From: Flavivirga spongiicola | Lineage (GTDB): Bacteria > Bacteroidota > Bacteroidia > Flavobacteriales > Flavobacteriaceae | DNA length: 64,000 nucleotides | Assembly (NCBI RefSeq): GCF_030540825.1 | Contig: NZ_JAUOEO010000001.1 | Location: forward strand, 4,229,001 to 4,293,000 | Direction of reading: 5' to 3' | Shown: in pieces, positions 50,511-59,684 of the stretch | Layout of the letters: every line of letters begins with the position of its first letter | Position numbering within the stretch: the stretch's first letter is position 1 | The notes under the pieces: generated by a model | Told to the model about the DNA's origin: nothing | The model's input: only the letters and a program-made list of their open reading frames with translations | The model's database searches: none | Made by a program: the position numbers and the translations under genes

Positions 50511-53500
50511 CTAGTTTTTAGGTGATTCCATTAATCGGCCTGGGGTATATGGAGCTCCAACTTCTTTTAATAATTTCTCTAACGTTTTAATATCGACTTC
50601 ATAAAGGGTATCTACTTTCGCTTTTATACCAGCAAACTGAGATTTTGCTATTTTAAAACTATTTAAATGTGTTTTTGTAGGTGATGACGTTGAATACTTT
50701 TGCTGATAAGCAATAGCTCCCAATCTACTTGAGGTAGGCAATTTTTGGTCAATATCTAAACGTGTTTTAAGAGGGTCTCCATAAAGTGAAATACGAATCT
50801 CTTTTAATTGTCCTTCAATATTTAAAACTGATTTTGTTAGTTTATCAATAGGATAATCAGCTATTTTAATAGCCTCTTTTATATGCTTTAACTTATTAGT
50901 TATTTGATTTATTTTATCACCACTAATACTCATTTCGGTATGCAAGGCATTGACTTCTCTTTGAAAAGCAACTTTAGCAGATCTATCAGCTGCAGGCAAT
51001 ACGGTATTATTTAATGCTTTAACTTTAAAGCTTTGTGGTGCTACTAATAAACTCATATCGCCGTCACTTAATAAATGCATTTCTACAGAATAAGTACCAG
51101 GATTCACTAAAGTAGCTATCTTTTTTCCTGCCCAGGGGTTGTAGTCATTTGACTGGTTCAAATCTATGGGTTTATCATAGTCATATCTTAAATCCCATTG
51201 CAAACGTTGAACGCCTTTTTTAGGTCCTTTTAGTATTTTTTTTACCACATTTCCTGCTTCGTCTTTAATAATAAAAACCAATTTAGGTGCTATTTCATTT
51301 TCTTCAGCTTTTAAAGTTTCATAGCTTGGGTATGGTGTATCGTTAAGACCTTTAATCAGTTCCTTTTCTTTTTCCTGACGAACTTCCTTTAAAGACTTAT
51401 AAGTATCTTTATAAAAGTAAGTTAGTGTTAATTCTGGCCCTAAATTTTCAGCACTGAAAAAATTATGTCCGTTAAATGATTTTTCTGAAAGCCCTAAAGG
51501 ATTACTTTCTTCCCACATAAGTGCATCACGAATCGGATAAATGATAGCTGTTTCTTGCTGTTCTGTGTTTTCAATATGTCGTAGCGACGTATAATCATCT
51601 AAAATATAAAACCCTCTTCCAAAAGTTCCTAAAACCAAATCGTTCTCTCTTCTTTGTATAGCTATATCCCTTACAGCAATTGTTGGTAAACCTGTTTCTA
51701 ACTTTTTCCAACGTGCTCCAGAGCTAGGAGAAAAATAAACACCAAACTCTGTACCACAAAAAATTAAGTTTTTATCTACATGATCTTCTTCTATAGCATA
51801 AACACTTCCTCTTACTGGTAAGTTATTACTAATAGACTTCCATGTGTTTCCCTGATCGTTAGATTTAAATATATAGGGCTTAAAATCTCCATATTTATGA
51901 TGATTAAATGCCACATAGATAACATTTTTATCGTGCTGGGACAGGTATACATTATTAATATATGACTGCTTTGGTGCCCCGGGAATATGATCTATTCGTT
52001 TCCATGATTGCCCCCCATTATTTGTTATTTGAATTAAACCGTCATCTGTCCCAGCTATCAATAAATTTTCATCAAGTGGTGATTCAGACAAAGCAACCAC
52101 AGACCCATAAATAGAGGTTGACGCATTTTTAGCAACAGCATCAATACTCACAACACGGTCATAAACTCTAAGCGTATTTCTATCTAATTGACGTGTTAGA
52201 TCGTCACTTATAACTTCCCAACTGTTTCCGTAATCATCCGATTTAAAAACCTTGTTGGCTGCAAAATATAATCGTTTTGGATTATGTGTACTAATGACCA
52301 AAGGGGCATCCCAGTTCCATGTATATTGATTTTCATTTTCTCTTTCTGTAGGTTTAATTCCAAGTTGTTCGCCACTAATCTTATCGTATCTAACGAGTCC
52401 ACCGTATTGTGACTGTGAGTATACAATATTAGGGTTCGATGGATCAATTTGTGTTTCAAATCCGTCACCTCCTGTTGGAATGATCCAATCCTGATTGGTG
52501 ATTCCGTGATTTGTAATCACACGCGAAGGGCCTCCTAATGTTGAGTTGTCTTGCGTTCCACCATAAACATTATAAAATGGCGCATCATTATCTACCGATA
52601 CTTTATAAAATTGTGTTATTGGAAGGTTTTCTTTAAAATCCCAGTGTTTTGCTGCATCAAAAGTTTCAAAAATCCCGCCATCTGTACCTACTAACCAATG
52701 CTTCGTATTTGTAGGGTCTATCCATATGGAATGATTATCTACGTGCTTGTAAACCTCGCCTGTTTTCTTAAAAGATTTCCCGCCATCATGACTAACATGC
52801 AACCAGGTATCCATCGCATAAATAGTTTCAGAATCTAATGGGTCTGTCATTATTTCCTGATAGTAATTCCCACTAGTTACATAACTACTTCGCTTTTCCC
52901 AGCTAGAGCCTCGATTTGTAGATCTATAAAACCCACCTTTTTTGTTCGAAGCTTCTACGATGGCATAAAGAATTTCCGGATTAGATTGCGATATAGACAA
53001 CCCTATCCTGCCTAATTCTACATCAGGTAATCCTTTGTTTATTTTTTCCCAAGTAGTACCACCATCAACACTTTTATGAATTCCAGAACCTGGGCCCCCG
53101 CTTACATAAGTATAAACATGTCTTCTTCTTTGGTGTGTCGTTGCATAAATAACGTTAGAATCCCGAGGATCCATAACCATATCACTAACCCCGGTATGTT
53201 CATCAACATGTAAAACACGATGCCATGTGCTTCCGCCATCCGTAGTTTTATATAATCCTCTTTCTCCTCCTTTACTCCATAACGGACCGATAGCTGCTAC
53301 ATAAACAATATTGGAATCATTAGGATCAACAATAATTTTTCCAATATGCTCAGAGCTTTTTAAGCCCATATTTTCCCAACTCTGTCCACCATCTGTAGAC
53401 TTATAAACACCATCGCCGTAGGCCACCGAACGTTGATTGTTATTTTCTCCTGTACCAACCCAAATAACATTAGAATTATTAGGATCTATAACGACATATC

Positions 53501-53798
53501 CTATAGAGTATGAACCTTGACTATCAAAAATAGGCTGATAATCTACCCCTGCATTTACTGTTTTCCAAACCCCTCCAGATGCAGTAGCCACATAATACTC
53601 GAATGGGTTATTAGGGTTTACAGCTATTTCTGAAATTCTTCCCGAATTTACTGCTGGACCAATGTTTCTCCATTTTAATCCTTGCAAATTAATAGCATCT
53701 AAAGGTTGTTGTTTTTCTTTATTTCTTTTTTGCGCATGATTAAAATGCGTTACAAAAAATGCTAGCAAAAAAGCAACAATAATGTACTTTGTTCTCAT
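50511..53798 (-). CDS. Large secreted Asp-box (VPS10/sialidase-like) propeller protein
   Basis: A 1095-residue protein with a signal peptide (RTKYIIVAFLLAFFVTHFNHAQ). Residues 30-750 hold about ten BNR/Asp-box repeats, S-x-D-x-G-x-T-W: STDGGQSWENMG, TTDGGSTWHR, SVDGGTTWEK, STNRGSSWEK, SHDGGKSFKK, SDDYGNSWEV, TNNGGQSWKR and SNDQGNTWKS. This is the ten-bladed VPS10/sortilin-like propeller common in Bacteroidetes exoproteins. The C-terminal 250 residues (KLVFIIKDEAGNVVKKILK, PGTYSVEMHLLSDGD) are a beta domain followed by coils. A decayed copy of its last residues lies at 48838-48905. Confidence 0.9.
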   Translation of the reverse strand: MRTKYIIVAFLLAFFVTHFNHAQKRNKEKQQPLDAINLQGLKWRNIGPAVNSGRISEIAVNPNNPFEYYVATASGGVWKTVNAGVDYQPIFDSQGSYSIGYVVIDPNNSNVIWVGTGENNNQRSVAYGDGVYKSTDGGQSWENMGLKSSEHIGKIIVDPNDSNIVYVAAIGPLWSKGGERGLYKTTDGGSTWHRVLHVDEHTGVSDMVMDPRDSNVIYATTHQRRRHVYTYVSGGPGSGIHKSVDGGTTWEKINKGLPDVELGRIGLSISQSNPEILYAIVEASNKKGGFYRSTNRGSSWEKRSSYVTSGNYYQEIMTDPLDSETIYAMDTWLHVSHDGGKSFKKTGEVYKHVDNHSIWIDPTNTKHWLVGTDGGIFETFDAAKHWDFKENLPITQFYKVSVDNDAPFYNVYGGTQDNSTLGGPSRVITNHGITNQDWIIPTGGDGFETQIDPSNPNIVYSQSQYGGLVRYDKISGEQLGIKPTERENENQYTWNWDAPLVISTHNPKRLYFAANKVFKSDDYGNSWEVISDDLTRQLDRNTLRVYDRVVSIDAVAKNASTSIYGSVVALSESPLDENLLIAGTDDGLIQITNNGGQSWKRIDHIPGAPKQSYINNVYLSQHDKNVIYVAFNHHKYGDFKPYIFKSNDQGNTWKSISNNLPVRGSVYAIEEDHVDKNLIFCGTEFGVYFSPSSGARWKKLETGLPTIAVRDIAIQRRENDLVLGTFGRGFYILDDYTSLRHIENTEQQETAIIYPIRDALMWEESNPLGLSEKSFNGHNFFSAENLGPELTLTYFYKDTYKSLKEVRQEKEKELIKGLNDTPYPSYETLKAEENEIAPKLVFIIKDEAGNVVKKILKGPKKGVQRLQWDLRYDYDKPIDLNQSNDYNPWAGKKIATLVNPGTYSVEMHLLSDGDMSLLVAPQSFKVKALNNTVLPAADRSAKVAFQREVNALHTEMSISGDKINQITNKLKHIKEAIKIADYPIDKLTKSVLNIEGQLKEIRISLYGDPLKTRLDIDQKLPTSSRLGAIAYQQKYSTSSPTKTHLNSFKIAKSQFAGIKAKVDTLYEVDIKTLEKLLKEVGAPYTPGRLMESPKN

Positions 53799-53973
53799 TC
53801 TATTTATTGGTTAAAATTATAAACGATGTACAAGGTTATAAATTAAGAAAGGAATACATTTTTTTATAACATTTATTTAACAATTAGTAAATACTTGTCT
53901 CTCTTGGTAGTACATAATATTGTGGTATTGTTTTTGTGATTTTGTTAACATATTAACATTTAAACATATAATT

Positions 53974-54531
53974 ATGAGACATTCAAAATTAATCCCTGAA
54001 GTAAATGCAGGATCTATGGCAGACATTGCATTTTTATTACTCATCTTTTTTCTTGTAACGGCAACCATATCTTCCGATGAAGGTATAAATAGACTACTTC
54101 CAAAAGAATGTCCTCCTGGTGAGGCTTGTGATGGTATAATAGCAGAACGCAATATACTGCGCATTCTAATAAACGATGATGATGAAATCATGATTGAGAA
54201 TAACGTCATCGCAATTATTGAATTAAAAGAGATCACTAAAAACTTTTTAGATAATAATGGCGATAATACCTGTAATTACTGCAATGGTGTAAAGGCCTCA
54301 GATGCATCTGATAATCCTAAAGAAGCTGTAGTATCCTTACAAAACGGTAGACATACATCTTATAAACAATTTATAGCTGTACAGGATGAACTCTCGAAAG
54401 CTTATTACGAATTACGAAACACTTATAGTATGAATGTGCTAAGAAAGCCTTCAGACAAACTATCAAAAGAAGAGCTAAAGCAAGTGAAAGACGCCTATCC
54501 TTTTATACTTTCTGAAGCAGAAACGAAATAA
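53974..54531 (+). CDS. exbD: ExbD/TolR biopolymer transport protein
   Basis: About 185 residues from the ATG at 53974 (an in-frame upstream ATG at 53920 is weaker, as the first 18 residues have no family match). The N-terminus KLIPEVNAGSMADIAFLLLIFFLVTATI carries the membrane helix with the conserved Asp, as in ExbD/TolR proton-coupled partners of ExbB/TolQ. The C-terminal periplasmic domain (NILRILINDDDEIMIENN, EAVVSLQNGRHTSYKQFIAVQD) is beta-rich and contains four extra Cys (PPGEACD, NTCNYCN). It could energise TonB-type transport or T9SS/gliding; no ExbB is next to it in the window. Confidence 0.88.
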   Translation: MRHSKLIPEVNAGSMADIAFLLLIFFLVTATISSDEGINRLLPKECPPGEACDGIIAERNILRILINDDDEIMIENNVIAIIELKEITKNFLDNNGDNTCNYCNGVKASDASDNPKEAVVSLQNGRHTSYKQFIAVQDELSKAYYELRNTYSMNVLRKPSDKLSKEELKQVKDAYPFILSEAETK

Positions 54532-54556
54532 AAAAAAGGTCTTTAATAGGTGTTAT

Positions 54557-54979
54557 CTATTTTTCTTTAGGAATACCATAGGTTATAGACACTTTTTTCT
54601 TGCCCCAATTTCTTGCTGCTTTTACATCGGTTCCCATATAAATATCTATGCGTTTTTCCCAACGCGCATTCATTTTGTCTTTAACCAAATAAATACTATC
54701 AAAGCCTTCAATTTTAACAGGAGTATTATGCTTAAGTCCCATTTTTAGTAAATCTCTGGAGACGGCAATACATCTCATTCCAGGAACTAAACTATCGCCA
54801 AAAGCTCCTATACTTGGATTAGAATTTGTTTGATAAGCTAATGAATTGTAAGCTGATGCTGTAACATTTATAGTTTTCCACTCATAAAGACCTTCATCTC
54901 TTTCTCTTACTTTTTCATTTTCTTTACAATTAAAAAAGCCTAAAATGATAATTAGTATGATATATTTAGGTATAAACAT
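54557..54979 (-). CDS. 3D-domain lipoprotein (MltA-like)
   Basis: A 140-residue lipoprotein (signal KYIILIIILGFFNCKEN; lipobox Cys18). The 3D (Asp-Asp-Asp) domain follows: WKTINVTASAYNSLAYQTNS, GMRCIAVSRDLLKMGLKHNTPV, KIEGFDSIYLVKDKMNARWEKRIDIYMG. The three Asp are at the ends of this segment (LVKDKMN, IDIYMG and the preceding SRD). 3D domains are found in lytic transglycosylases and RlpA-like cell-wall enzymes. Convergent with the ExbD gene (25 bases apart). Confidence 0.85.
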   Translation of the reverse strand: MFIPKYIILIIILGFFNCKENEKVRERDEGLYEWKTINVTASAYNSLAYQTNSNPSIGAFGDSLVPGMRCIAVSRDLLKMGLKHNTPVKIEGFDSIYLVKDKMNARWEKRIDIYMGTDVKAARNWGKKKVSITYGIPKEK

Positions 54980-55411
54980 AGAATAAAAACATATTGTAGG
55001 TTAATCATATAAATTGATAACGCAGAAGCATGAAAAAAGTTATTATAACCTTAAAATGATTGCTTTATATTAAAATTTATCGTTTTGAAATAAACTGGTT
55101 CTTACGCCTTACTTTGGTGATCTTAATATTGACACAATATTCAAGTCGTTGTTTTTTTAATAACTTAACTCAAATAACCTTGCCGCATTGAGTACTATCT
55201 TAATATTTTATTATGTTTTTGATCTACCTGCTATTCCTGCAAAAGCAGGAATCCACTGGTTTACAAAATCATCTCATGCAATAAAATCACATCTCTGGTT
55301 TATCTTTATGTATAAATAGTAATAACCAAATCAATGAATTGGCTTATTTACTCTTCAAGTGGATTCCTGCCTTCGCAGGAATGACAAACTTATGCCTCCT
55401 CTTTCTCCAGT
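54980..55411. repeat. 432-bp spacer with a long-range inverted repeat
   Basis: ATTCCTGCAAAAGCAGGAAT (55233-55252) with TCCACT beyond, and AGTGGATTCCTGC-CTTCGCAGGAAT (55358-55382), are inverted copies about 100 bases apart. Each half is itself a hairpin (ATTCCTGC/GCAGGAAT). This is the form of dispersed genomic repeats in Bacteroidetes. No gene seen. Confidence 0.65.
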
Positions 55412-56287
55412 TTAATCGTTTCTCTTAAATCCATAAAACAACTGCGCAAAAAAGTTCTTAGGCATTTTTGTATCATTAGTATAGCCCAAAACTATTTTCC
55501 CTCCAGCTTCTGGGATATAGTTTGTTTTAAAAATATAATCCCAAAGACTTAAACTAATACCAAAATTAACGCCATAATTATGTTCTTTTGGTAAAGTATA
55601 TGCATGATGATACAAATGCATAACGGGATTGTTAAATATATATTTTAAGGGGCCATAGGTGAGCTTAATATTAGCATGGTTTAAATGCCCAATGGCAATG
55701 GCTATAAAATGTATAATGAAAGCTTGCTCCGGTTCAAAACCACCAAGTAACATCACAGCGAATATTTTGAGGGGTTTATAGAAGATATTTTCCATCCAAT
55801 GGTAACGTAAATGAGCTGCAAACCCCATTTCTTTAACAGAATGATGTACTTTATGAAAACGCCATAAAAAATTAAATCTATGTAATAATACATGCGTAAA
55901 CCATTGCACAAAATCTGATACCAAAAAGAAGATTAATAATTGACCCCACACAGGCAACTCTTTTAGGTTTAGCAAAGCGACAGATTTCATAGTAATTCCT
56001 ATACTAAAAAAAAGTTGCTCTAAAACTGCATAAACGCCACTTATAATAATTGCAAAAACAAAGAAATTGAAGAACATATAAACAGCATCTAGCCAAAAAT
56101 CTTTCCTGAAAACTGCTTGTTCTTTTCTCCAGGGAAATAGGATTTCTAATAGCCAAACAACTATAGATATAACAACCAATCCCCAGAAATAATTAGTATA
56201 CCATGGAACCTCAAAAAGTATAGATTTCCATGTCCAATCTACGGTTCCTAAAAAGGCATTTTTAAAAGCTTCTATATAAGTATTCAT
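55412..56287 (-). CDS. Fatty-acid-hydroxylase/sterol-desaturase-family protein
   Basis: A 291-residue membrane protein with about five hydrophobic helices. Histidine-box motifs of the di-iron membrane hydroxylases are visible: VQWFTHVLLHRF, LWRFHKVHHSVKEMGF and VMHLYHHAYTLPKEHNYG. They fit H-x(3)-H, H-x-x-H-H and H-x-x-H-H boxes. Members oxidise lipids or carotenoids. The gene starts two bases after the rhodanese stop on the same strand, so the two are co-transcribed. Lipid target unknown. Confidence 0.9.
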   Translation of the reverse strand: MNTYIEAFKNAFLGTVDWTWKSILFEVPWYTNYFWGLVVISIVVWLLEILFPWRKEQAVFRKDFWLDAVYMFFNFFVFAIIISGVYAVLEQLFFSIGITMKSVALLNLKELPVWGQLLIFFLVSDFVQWFTHVLLHRFNFLWRFHKVHHSVKEMGFAAHLRYHWMENIFYKPLKIFAVMLLGGFEPEQAFIIHFIAIAIGHLNHANIKLTYGPLKYIFNNPVMHLYHHAYTLPKEHNYGVNFGISLSLWDYIFKTNYIPEAGGKIVLGYTNDTKMPKNFFAQLFYGFKRND

Positions 56288-56289
56288 AA

Positions 56290-57312
56290 TTATTTAAATA
56301 AGGTTGTTATGGTGTCTTGTTTAAAAGGTAAATCTCTATTGAAACTCCATTCTACCCAGGAACCATCATAATTTTTTACATTTTTAAAACCTAATAATTC
56401 TGTTAGAACAAAGGTTGTATGGGCGGACCGGACTCCGGTATGACAATAAACATAAATTTCTTTCTCCCAAGTAATTCCTTTTTGCCGGTATAATTCCAAC
56501 AAGTCCTTGTAAGGTTTAAACTTTTGGGAAGCATTAAAATCTATGGTATGAGACCAGTCTAATAATATACTATTTGGAATGTGGCCGCCTCTACTCGCTC
56601 CTCTTTTTTGGCGTTTTCCAGAAAATTCATCATCTGTCCTTGTGTCTAAAAGAATTTTATTATCATCAATTATAAGAGATTTTATATCTTCTAAATCTGC
56701 GTATAGAGACATATTGTTTTCAAGCGGAAATTTAAAATTTGAAGTATCATATTTTACAACTTTAGAAGTTAACCTTCCTTTTTTATGTTTCCATTGGGTT
56801 AACCCTCCGTTCAAAATTTTGACACTATGAAACCCATAATTTTTTAAAACCCACCATAAACGGGATGAATCACAACCCCCATTGTCATCATAAATGACAA
56901 TTTCATCTCCATTTTTAATTCCCAATCTACTAAAAAGATCTTCAATTTTAGTTCTACCGGCCATAATTCCTTTATAAGGAAAGGAATCATCTTCAATATC
57001 AGTTCTCCAAATATTTACGGCATTAATAATATGCTCTTTTGAAAATATGTCTGGTTTTCTAAAATCAATTATTTTAATATTTGAAGATGCATGTAAAACT
57101 TTTAAGTCTTCACACTCCATAAGATGTTTTGTGCTATAATAATCAGGTTTGGTAATAATGGGAGCTTTTGAAACATCTTCAAATTGAGATTTTGTTTCTT
57201 TTTTACAAGACATGAAGCAAATTAGCAGAGATAGTATCTTATACCAAATAAAGAATTTCTTGAAACCAACTATCTTCAGGACAGAGCCACAGAGGTATTT
57301 CGCTGGTTTCAT
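56290..57312 (-). CDS. Two-domain rhodanese (thiosulfate sulfurtransferase) lipoprotein
   Basis: About 340 residues from the ATG at 57312. A start further upstream would extend the frame to 57483 through a dispersed repeat and gives an unnatural N-terminus. The first residues (MKPAKYLCGSVLKIVG) come from the edge of this repeat; a signal segment FFIWYKILSLLICFMSC ends in a lipobox Cys. Two rhodanese domains follow: DVLHASSNIKIIDFRKPDIFS...HIINAVNIWRTDI...VIYDDNGGCDSSRLWWVLKNYG, and ILLDTRTDDEFSGKR...HIPNSILLDWSHTI...IYVYCHTGVRSAHTTFVL with catalytic Cys in CHTGVRS. Next to sulfite-oxidase genes upstream, it fits periplasmic sulfur oxidation. Confidence 0.85.
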   Translation of the reverse strand: MKPAKYLCGSVLKIVGFKKFFIWYKILSLLICFMSCKKETKSQFEDVSKAPIITKPDYYSTKHLMECEDLKVLHASSNIKIIDFRKPDIFSKEHIINAVNIWRTDIEDDSFPYKGIMAGRTKIEDLFSRLGIKNGDEIVIYDDNGGCDSSRLWWVLKNYGFHSVKILNGGLTQWKHKKGRLTSKVVKYDTSNFKFPLENNMSLYADLEDIKSLIIDDNKILLDTRTDDEFSGKRQKRGASRGGHIPNSILLDWSHTIDFNASQKFKPYKDLLELYRQKGITWEKEIYVYCHTGVRSAHTTFVLTELLGFKNVKNYDGSWVEWSFNRDLPFKQDTITTLFK

Positions 57313-57445
57313 TTTGACCACAAGGTCAAAAATCGAAATTCTGTATTTTACCTCACCCAGAATTGCCTTTTTTGGCAATTCTGACCTCTCCAAAGGAGAG
57401 GCTAATAGGAAACCCCGACCCAAGGGTCGGAGAATTTTTAGATCA
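57290..57445. repeat. Dispersed hairpin repeat, copy A, overlapping the rhodanese start
   Basis: Contains hairpin TTGACC-ACAA-GGTCAA (57314-57329) followed by AAATCGAAATTCT, a GAATTGCC/GGCAATTC pair, and CCGACCC-AA-GGGTCGG (57415-57430) flanked by GGAAACCCC and TCGGAGAATTTTT. The same order is in copy B. The rhodanese start codon lies inside it. Confidence 0.8.
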
Positions 57446-57784
57446 AACCTTAAAATAACATATGTAATTCGTGTCTGTTTCACTTATATTTCTTCATAAA
57501 AACATGTGCTCAGCTTCCTATCTGTAGGTAAACCGGGTATAGAACACAACTTTAACTCAATGTTATTAAGTTAAGGGAATTATTTTACTTTGTCACGTTG
57601 AACACAGTCGAAACACTATTTAAGAATAAGAATTTAAATATCTTCGACTGCGCTCAGACTAACATTTTTGCTTTTAATTTAATGACATTAAACTTTAGCT
57701 ATGCTTAATTTTTTTTTTTGACTTATCTAAGCAAAAAATAATTGCTCACTTCATTCTTATTAGAAAGTATTGAGTTCGTGAAAG
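57446..57784. other. Spacer between the two repeat copies
   Basis: No gene. It holds GTTGAACACAGTCGAAAC (57597-57613) and CTTCGACTGCGCTCAG (57642-57657); the latter recurs at 59685-59700, so it is another dispersed repeat word. The rest is A/T-rich. Confidence 0.5.
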
Positions 57785-57963
57785 CCATAGAGGTATTTCG
57801 CTTGTTTCATACCCAATCAAGTTGAGTACAAAGTTTTGGTCTTTCTGATCAAAAATCGAAATTCTTTTATTCAGATTCCCATTTTCACGGGAATGACGAT
57901 CCTGCCGGCAGGCAGGTTCAACGGAAACCCCGAGGCAGAACCTCGGAGAATTCTTTTCGATTA
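57785..57963. repeat. Dispersed hairpin repeat, copy B
   Basis: Shares AGAGGTATTTCGCT-GTTTCAT with copy A, then a hairpin TTGGTC-TTTCT-GATCAA (57836-57852) followed by AAATCGAAATTCT, then CCTGCCGGCAGGCAGG and CCGAGG-CAGAA-CCTCGG (57930-57946) flanked by GGAAACCCC and GAGAATTCTTTTCG. It runs to the stop codon of the cytochrome gene. Confidence 0.8.
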
Positions 57964-58434
57964 ATTCTCTAAATCATACCATTCTACATCTTCTAAATTG
58001 TCACGCCTTCCTTTCTCCTCAGGAGCATAATTTTTAGCTAAATAGTTAACAATAATGGCCTCATTATTTCCTAAATCCCATAGGTTTTGAGTTTCTTGCA
58101 TCCAGCGAATAATACTTATCCAGCCTTCTTTATTCGCTCTGTTTTGAGTTACTAATTTTGCTGAATGGCAAGGTGTACAACTTACTATAACGGTTTGAAG
58201 CCCTTCATCATCTTTGAAACCTGTTCCTAAATGGATGCCATTTTCAATTTTATCAAAATCCTCAGCTTCAACATAAGTTTCTGTTATTTCCTTTTTATCA
58301 AATATAAGAAATGATGGGTTTATCATTTTGTACATAATCCCTCCTGAGCCCATAATTAATATGCCAAAGAAAAGAGCTAATCCTAAATAAATCCGTTTTA
58401 CTTTATTCCTAAATTCCTGATCTTCCATCATCAT
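57961..58434 (-). CDS. Membrane-anchored c-type cytochrome (SorB-like)
   Basis: A 157-residue protein. One membrane helix at the N-terminus (IYLGLALFFGILIMGSGGIMY), then a small periplasmic domain with the haem-binding motif C86-x2-C89-H90 (SCTPCHS) and a Met or His axial ligand region (WISIIRWMQETQNLW). The single-haem layout and the four-base overlap with the molybdopterin sulfite oxidase upstream fit the SorB subunit of a SorAB-like sulfite dehydrogenase. Electrons from sulfite would go through the haem to the respiratory chain. The gene ends at a dispersed repeat. Confidence 0.87.
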   Translation of the reverse strand: MMMEDQEFRNKVKRIYLGLALFFGILIMGSGGIMYKMINPSFLIFDKKEITETYVEAEDFDKIENGIHLGTGFKDDEGLQTVIVSCTPCHSAKLVTQNRANKEGWISIIRWMQETQNLWDLGNNEAIIVNYLAKNYAPEEKGRRDNLEDVEWYDLEN

Positions 58435-59651
58435 TTAACCTTAATAGCTATTCTATGACACGCATTATTTAAATACCCTTTTGGGTTCCACCCGGGTAAT
58501 AACATAGGCTGGCTAACGCCATTAGCACCTGTAGCCTTCCCCCAAATTTCATAATAACCTTTCTTTGGGAATTCAATGGATGCACTAAAATGCTGCCAAG
58601 CTAAACGGTTTAAAGGCTTTTCTAACTTACAAGGATACCATGTAGCTCCAAAATCTATAGAATATTGCATACTTTCAACCTGTAATTCTCCTGCCCATGC
58701 ATGGCCTCTAATATTAAGTGTTTTTCCTTCATCAATCATAGCTCCGGATTTAGGATAAGTAATTAAAGACTTTACTGGCATACTTTCGATAATGCACATA
58801 TCTTCATCTTTTACTTTTTCTCCAGGCGCTACGGGCTTACAAGGCACTCTATATGCTGGTGCTTTCATTTTTGTACCATCATGTACTTTATCTCTAACAC
58901 TTATTCTCTCTACCCATTTTCCTGAAGCTGATGCTGGCCAACCGCCAGCAACTAATCGTAATGGGTAGCCATGAGCAAGTGGGATGTCTTCACCATTCAT
59001 CTTAAAAGCAAGTAAGGTCTCTTCCTGAAGTGCTTTATTCATTGGAACACCTCTTGAAATCGGTTCCTTTTCCGGATCTCCGCTTAAATGAGTATCTGCT
59101 GCATGATAGCCAATGTAAACAGCATCATCTTTAATACCAACATCTTCTAAAACATCTTTTAGTCTAACACCAGTCCATTCTGCACAAGAAACTGCTCCAA
59201 CAGTCCATTGATTGCCTTTTGCCGGTGGATTAAACTCACTTCTACCATTACCGCCACATTCTAATGTTAATTGATAGGTATAGTTTTTAAATTTACTTTT
59301 TAGTTCTTGAAGTTTATATGTTTTTGGAGCAGAAACAGATTCGCCATCAATGGTCAACTCCCAATTAGCAACATCGATATTTTTGGGTATGATGCCATTA
59401 TTTCTTATAAACATGTATTTATTGGGTGTAATTTTATCATCCAATAAATGAGCCTTTGCCTCTATATTCCATGGTTTATCATTCAACACCGTCATGCCTT
59501 TATCCTTATTAAAGAGCTTATATGGATCTGGATCTTGTAACACAATTGGTGTGTAATTTTTAGGCATTGAAGAAGAAAATACTATGTCTGTACCAATGAG
59601 TGATGCCGCAGTACCAAGAAAAGTATTTCTTATAAACTTTCGTCTTTTCAT
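58431..59651 (-). CDS. Molybdopterin sulfite oxidase/dehydrogenase (SorA-like)
   Basis: A 406-residue protein with a Tat-type N-terminus (KRRKFIRNTFLGTAASLIG). The Moco domain has the Mo-coordinating Cys132 in LTLECGGNGRSEFNPPAKG, and GVRLKDVLEDVGI, AHGYPLRLVAGGWPASASGKWVERI as in sulfite oxidases. The C-terminal dimerisation domain is present (NIRGHAWAGELQVESMQYSIDFG). No haem domain is fused; the cytochrome downstream overlaps by four bases (ATGA) and supplies electron transfer. It would oxidise sulfite to sulfate in the periplasm; together with the rhodanese downstream it points to use or detoxification of sulfur compounds. Confidence 0.93.
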   Translation of the reverse strand: MKRRKFIRNTFLGTAASLIGTDIVFSSSMPKNYTPIVLQDPDPYKLFNKDKGMTVLNDKPWNIEAKAHLLDDKITPNKYMFIRNNGIIPKNIDVANWELTIDGESVSAPKTYKLQELKSKFKNYTYQLTLECGGNGRSEFNPPAKGNQWTVGAVSCAEWTGVRLKDVLEDVGIKDDAVYIGYHAADTHLSGDPEKEPISRGVPMNKALQEETLLAFKMNGEDIPLAHGYPLRLVAGGWPASASGKWVERISVRDKVHDGTKMKAPAYRVPCKPVAPGEKVKDEDMCIIESMPVKSLITYPKSGAMIDEGKTLNIRGHAWAGELQVESMQYSIDFGATWYPCKLEKPLNRLAWQHFSASIEFPKKGYYEIWGKATGANGVSQPMLLPGWNPKGYLNNACHRIAIKVK

Positions 59652-59684
59652 GTGTATATATCTATTGTTTTTTTAATTGTCATA

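Noticed and set aside
57312..57483. Upstream extension of the rhodanese frame
   Set aside because: The residues come from a dispersed repeat with hairpins; they have no signal peptide and no family match.
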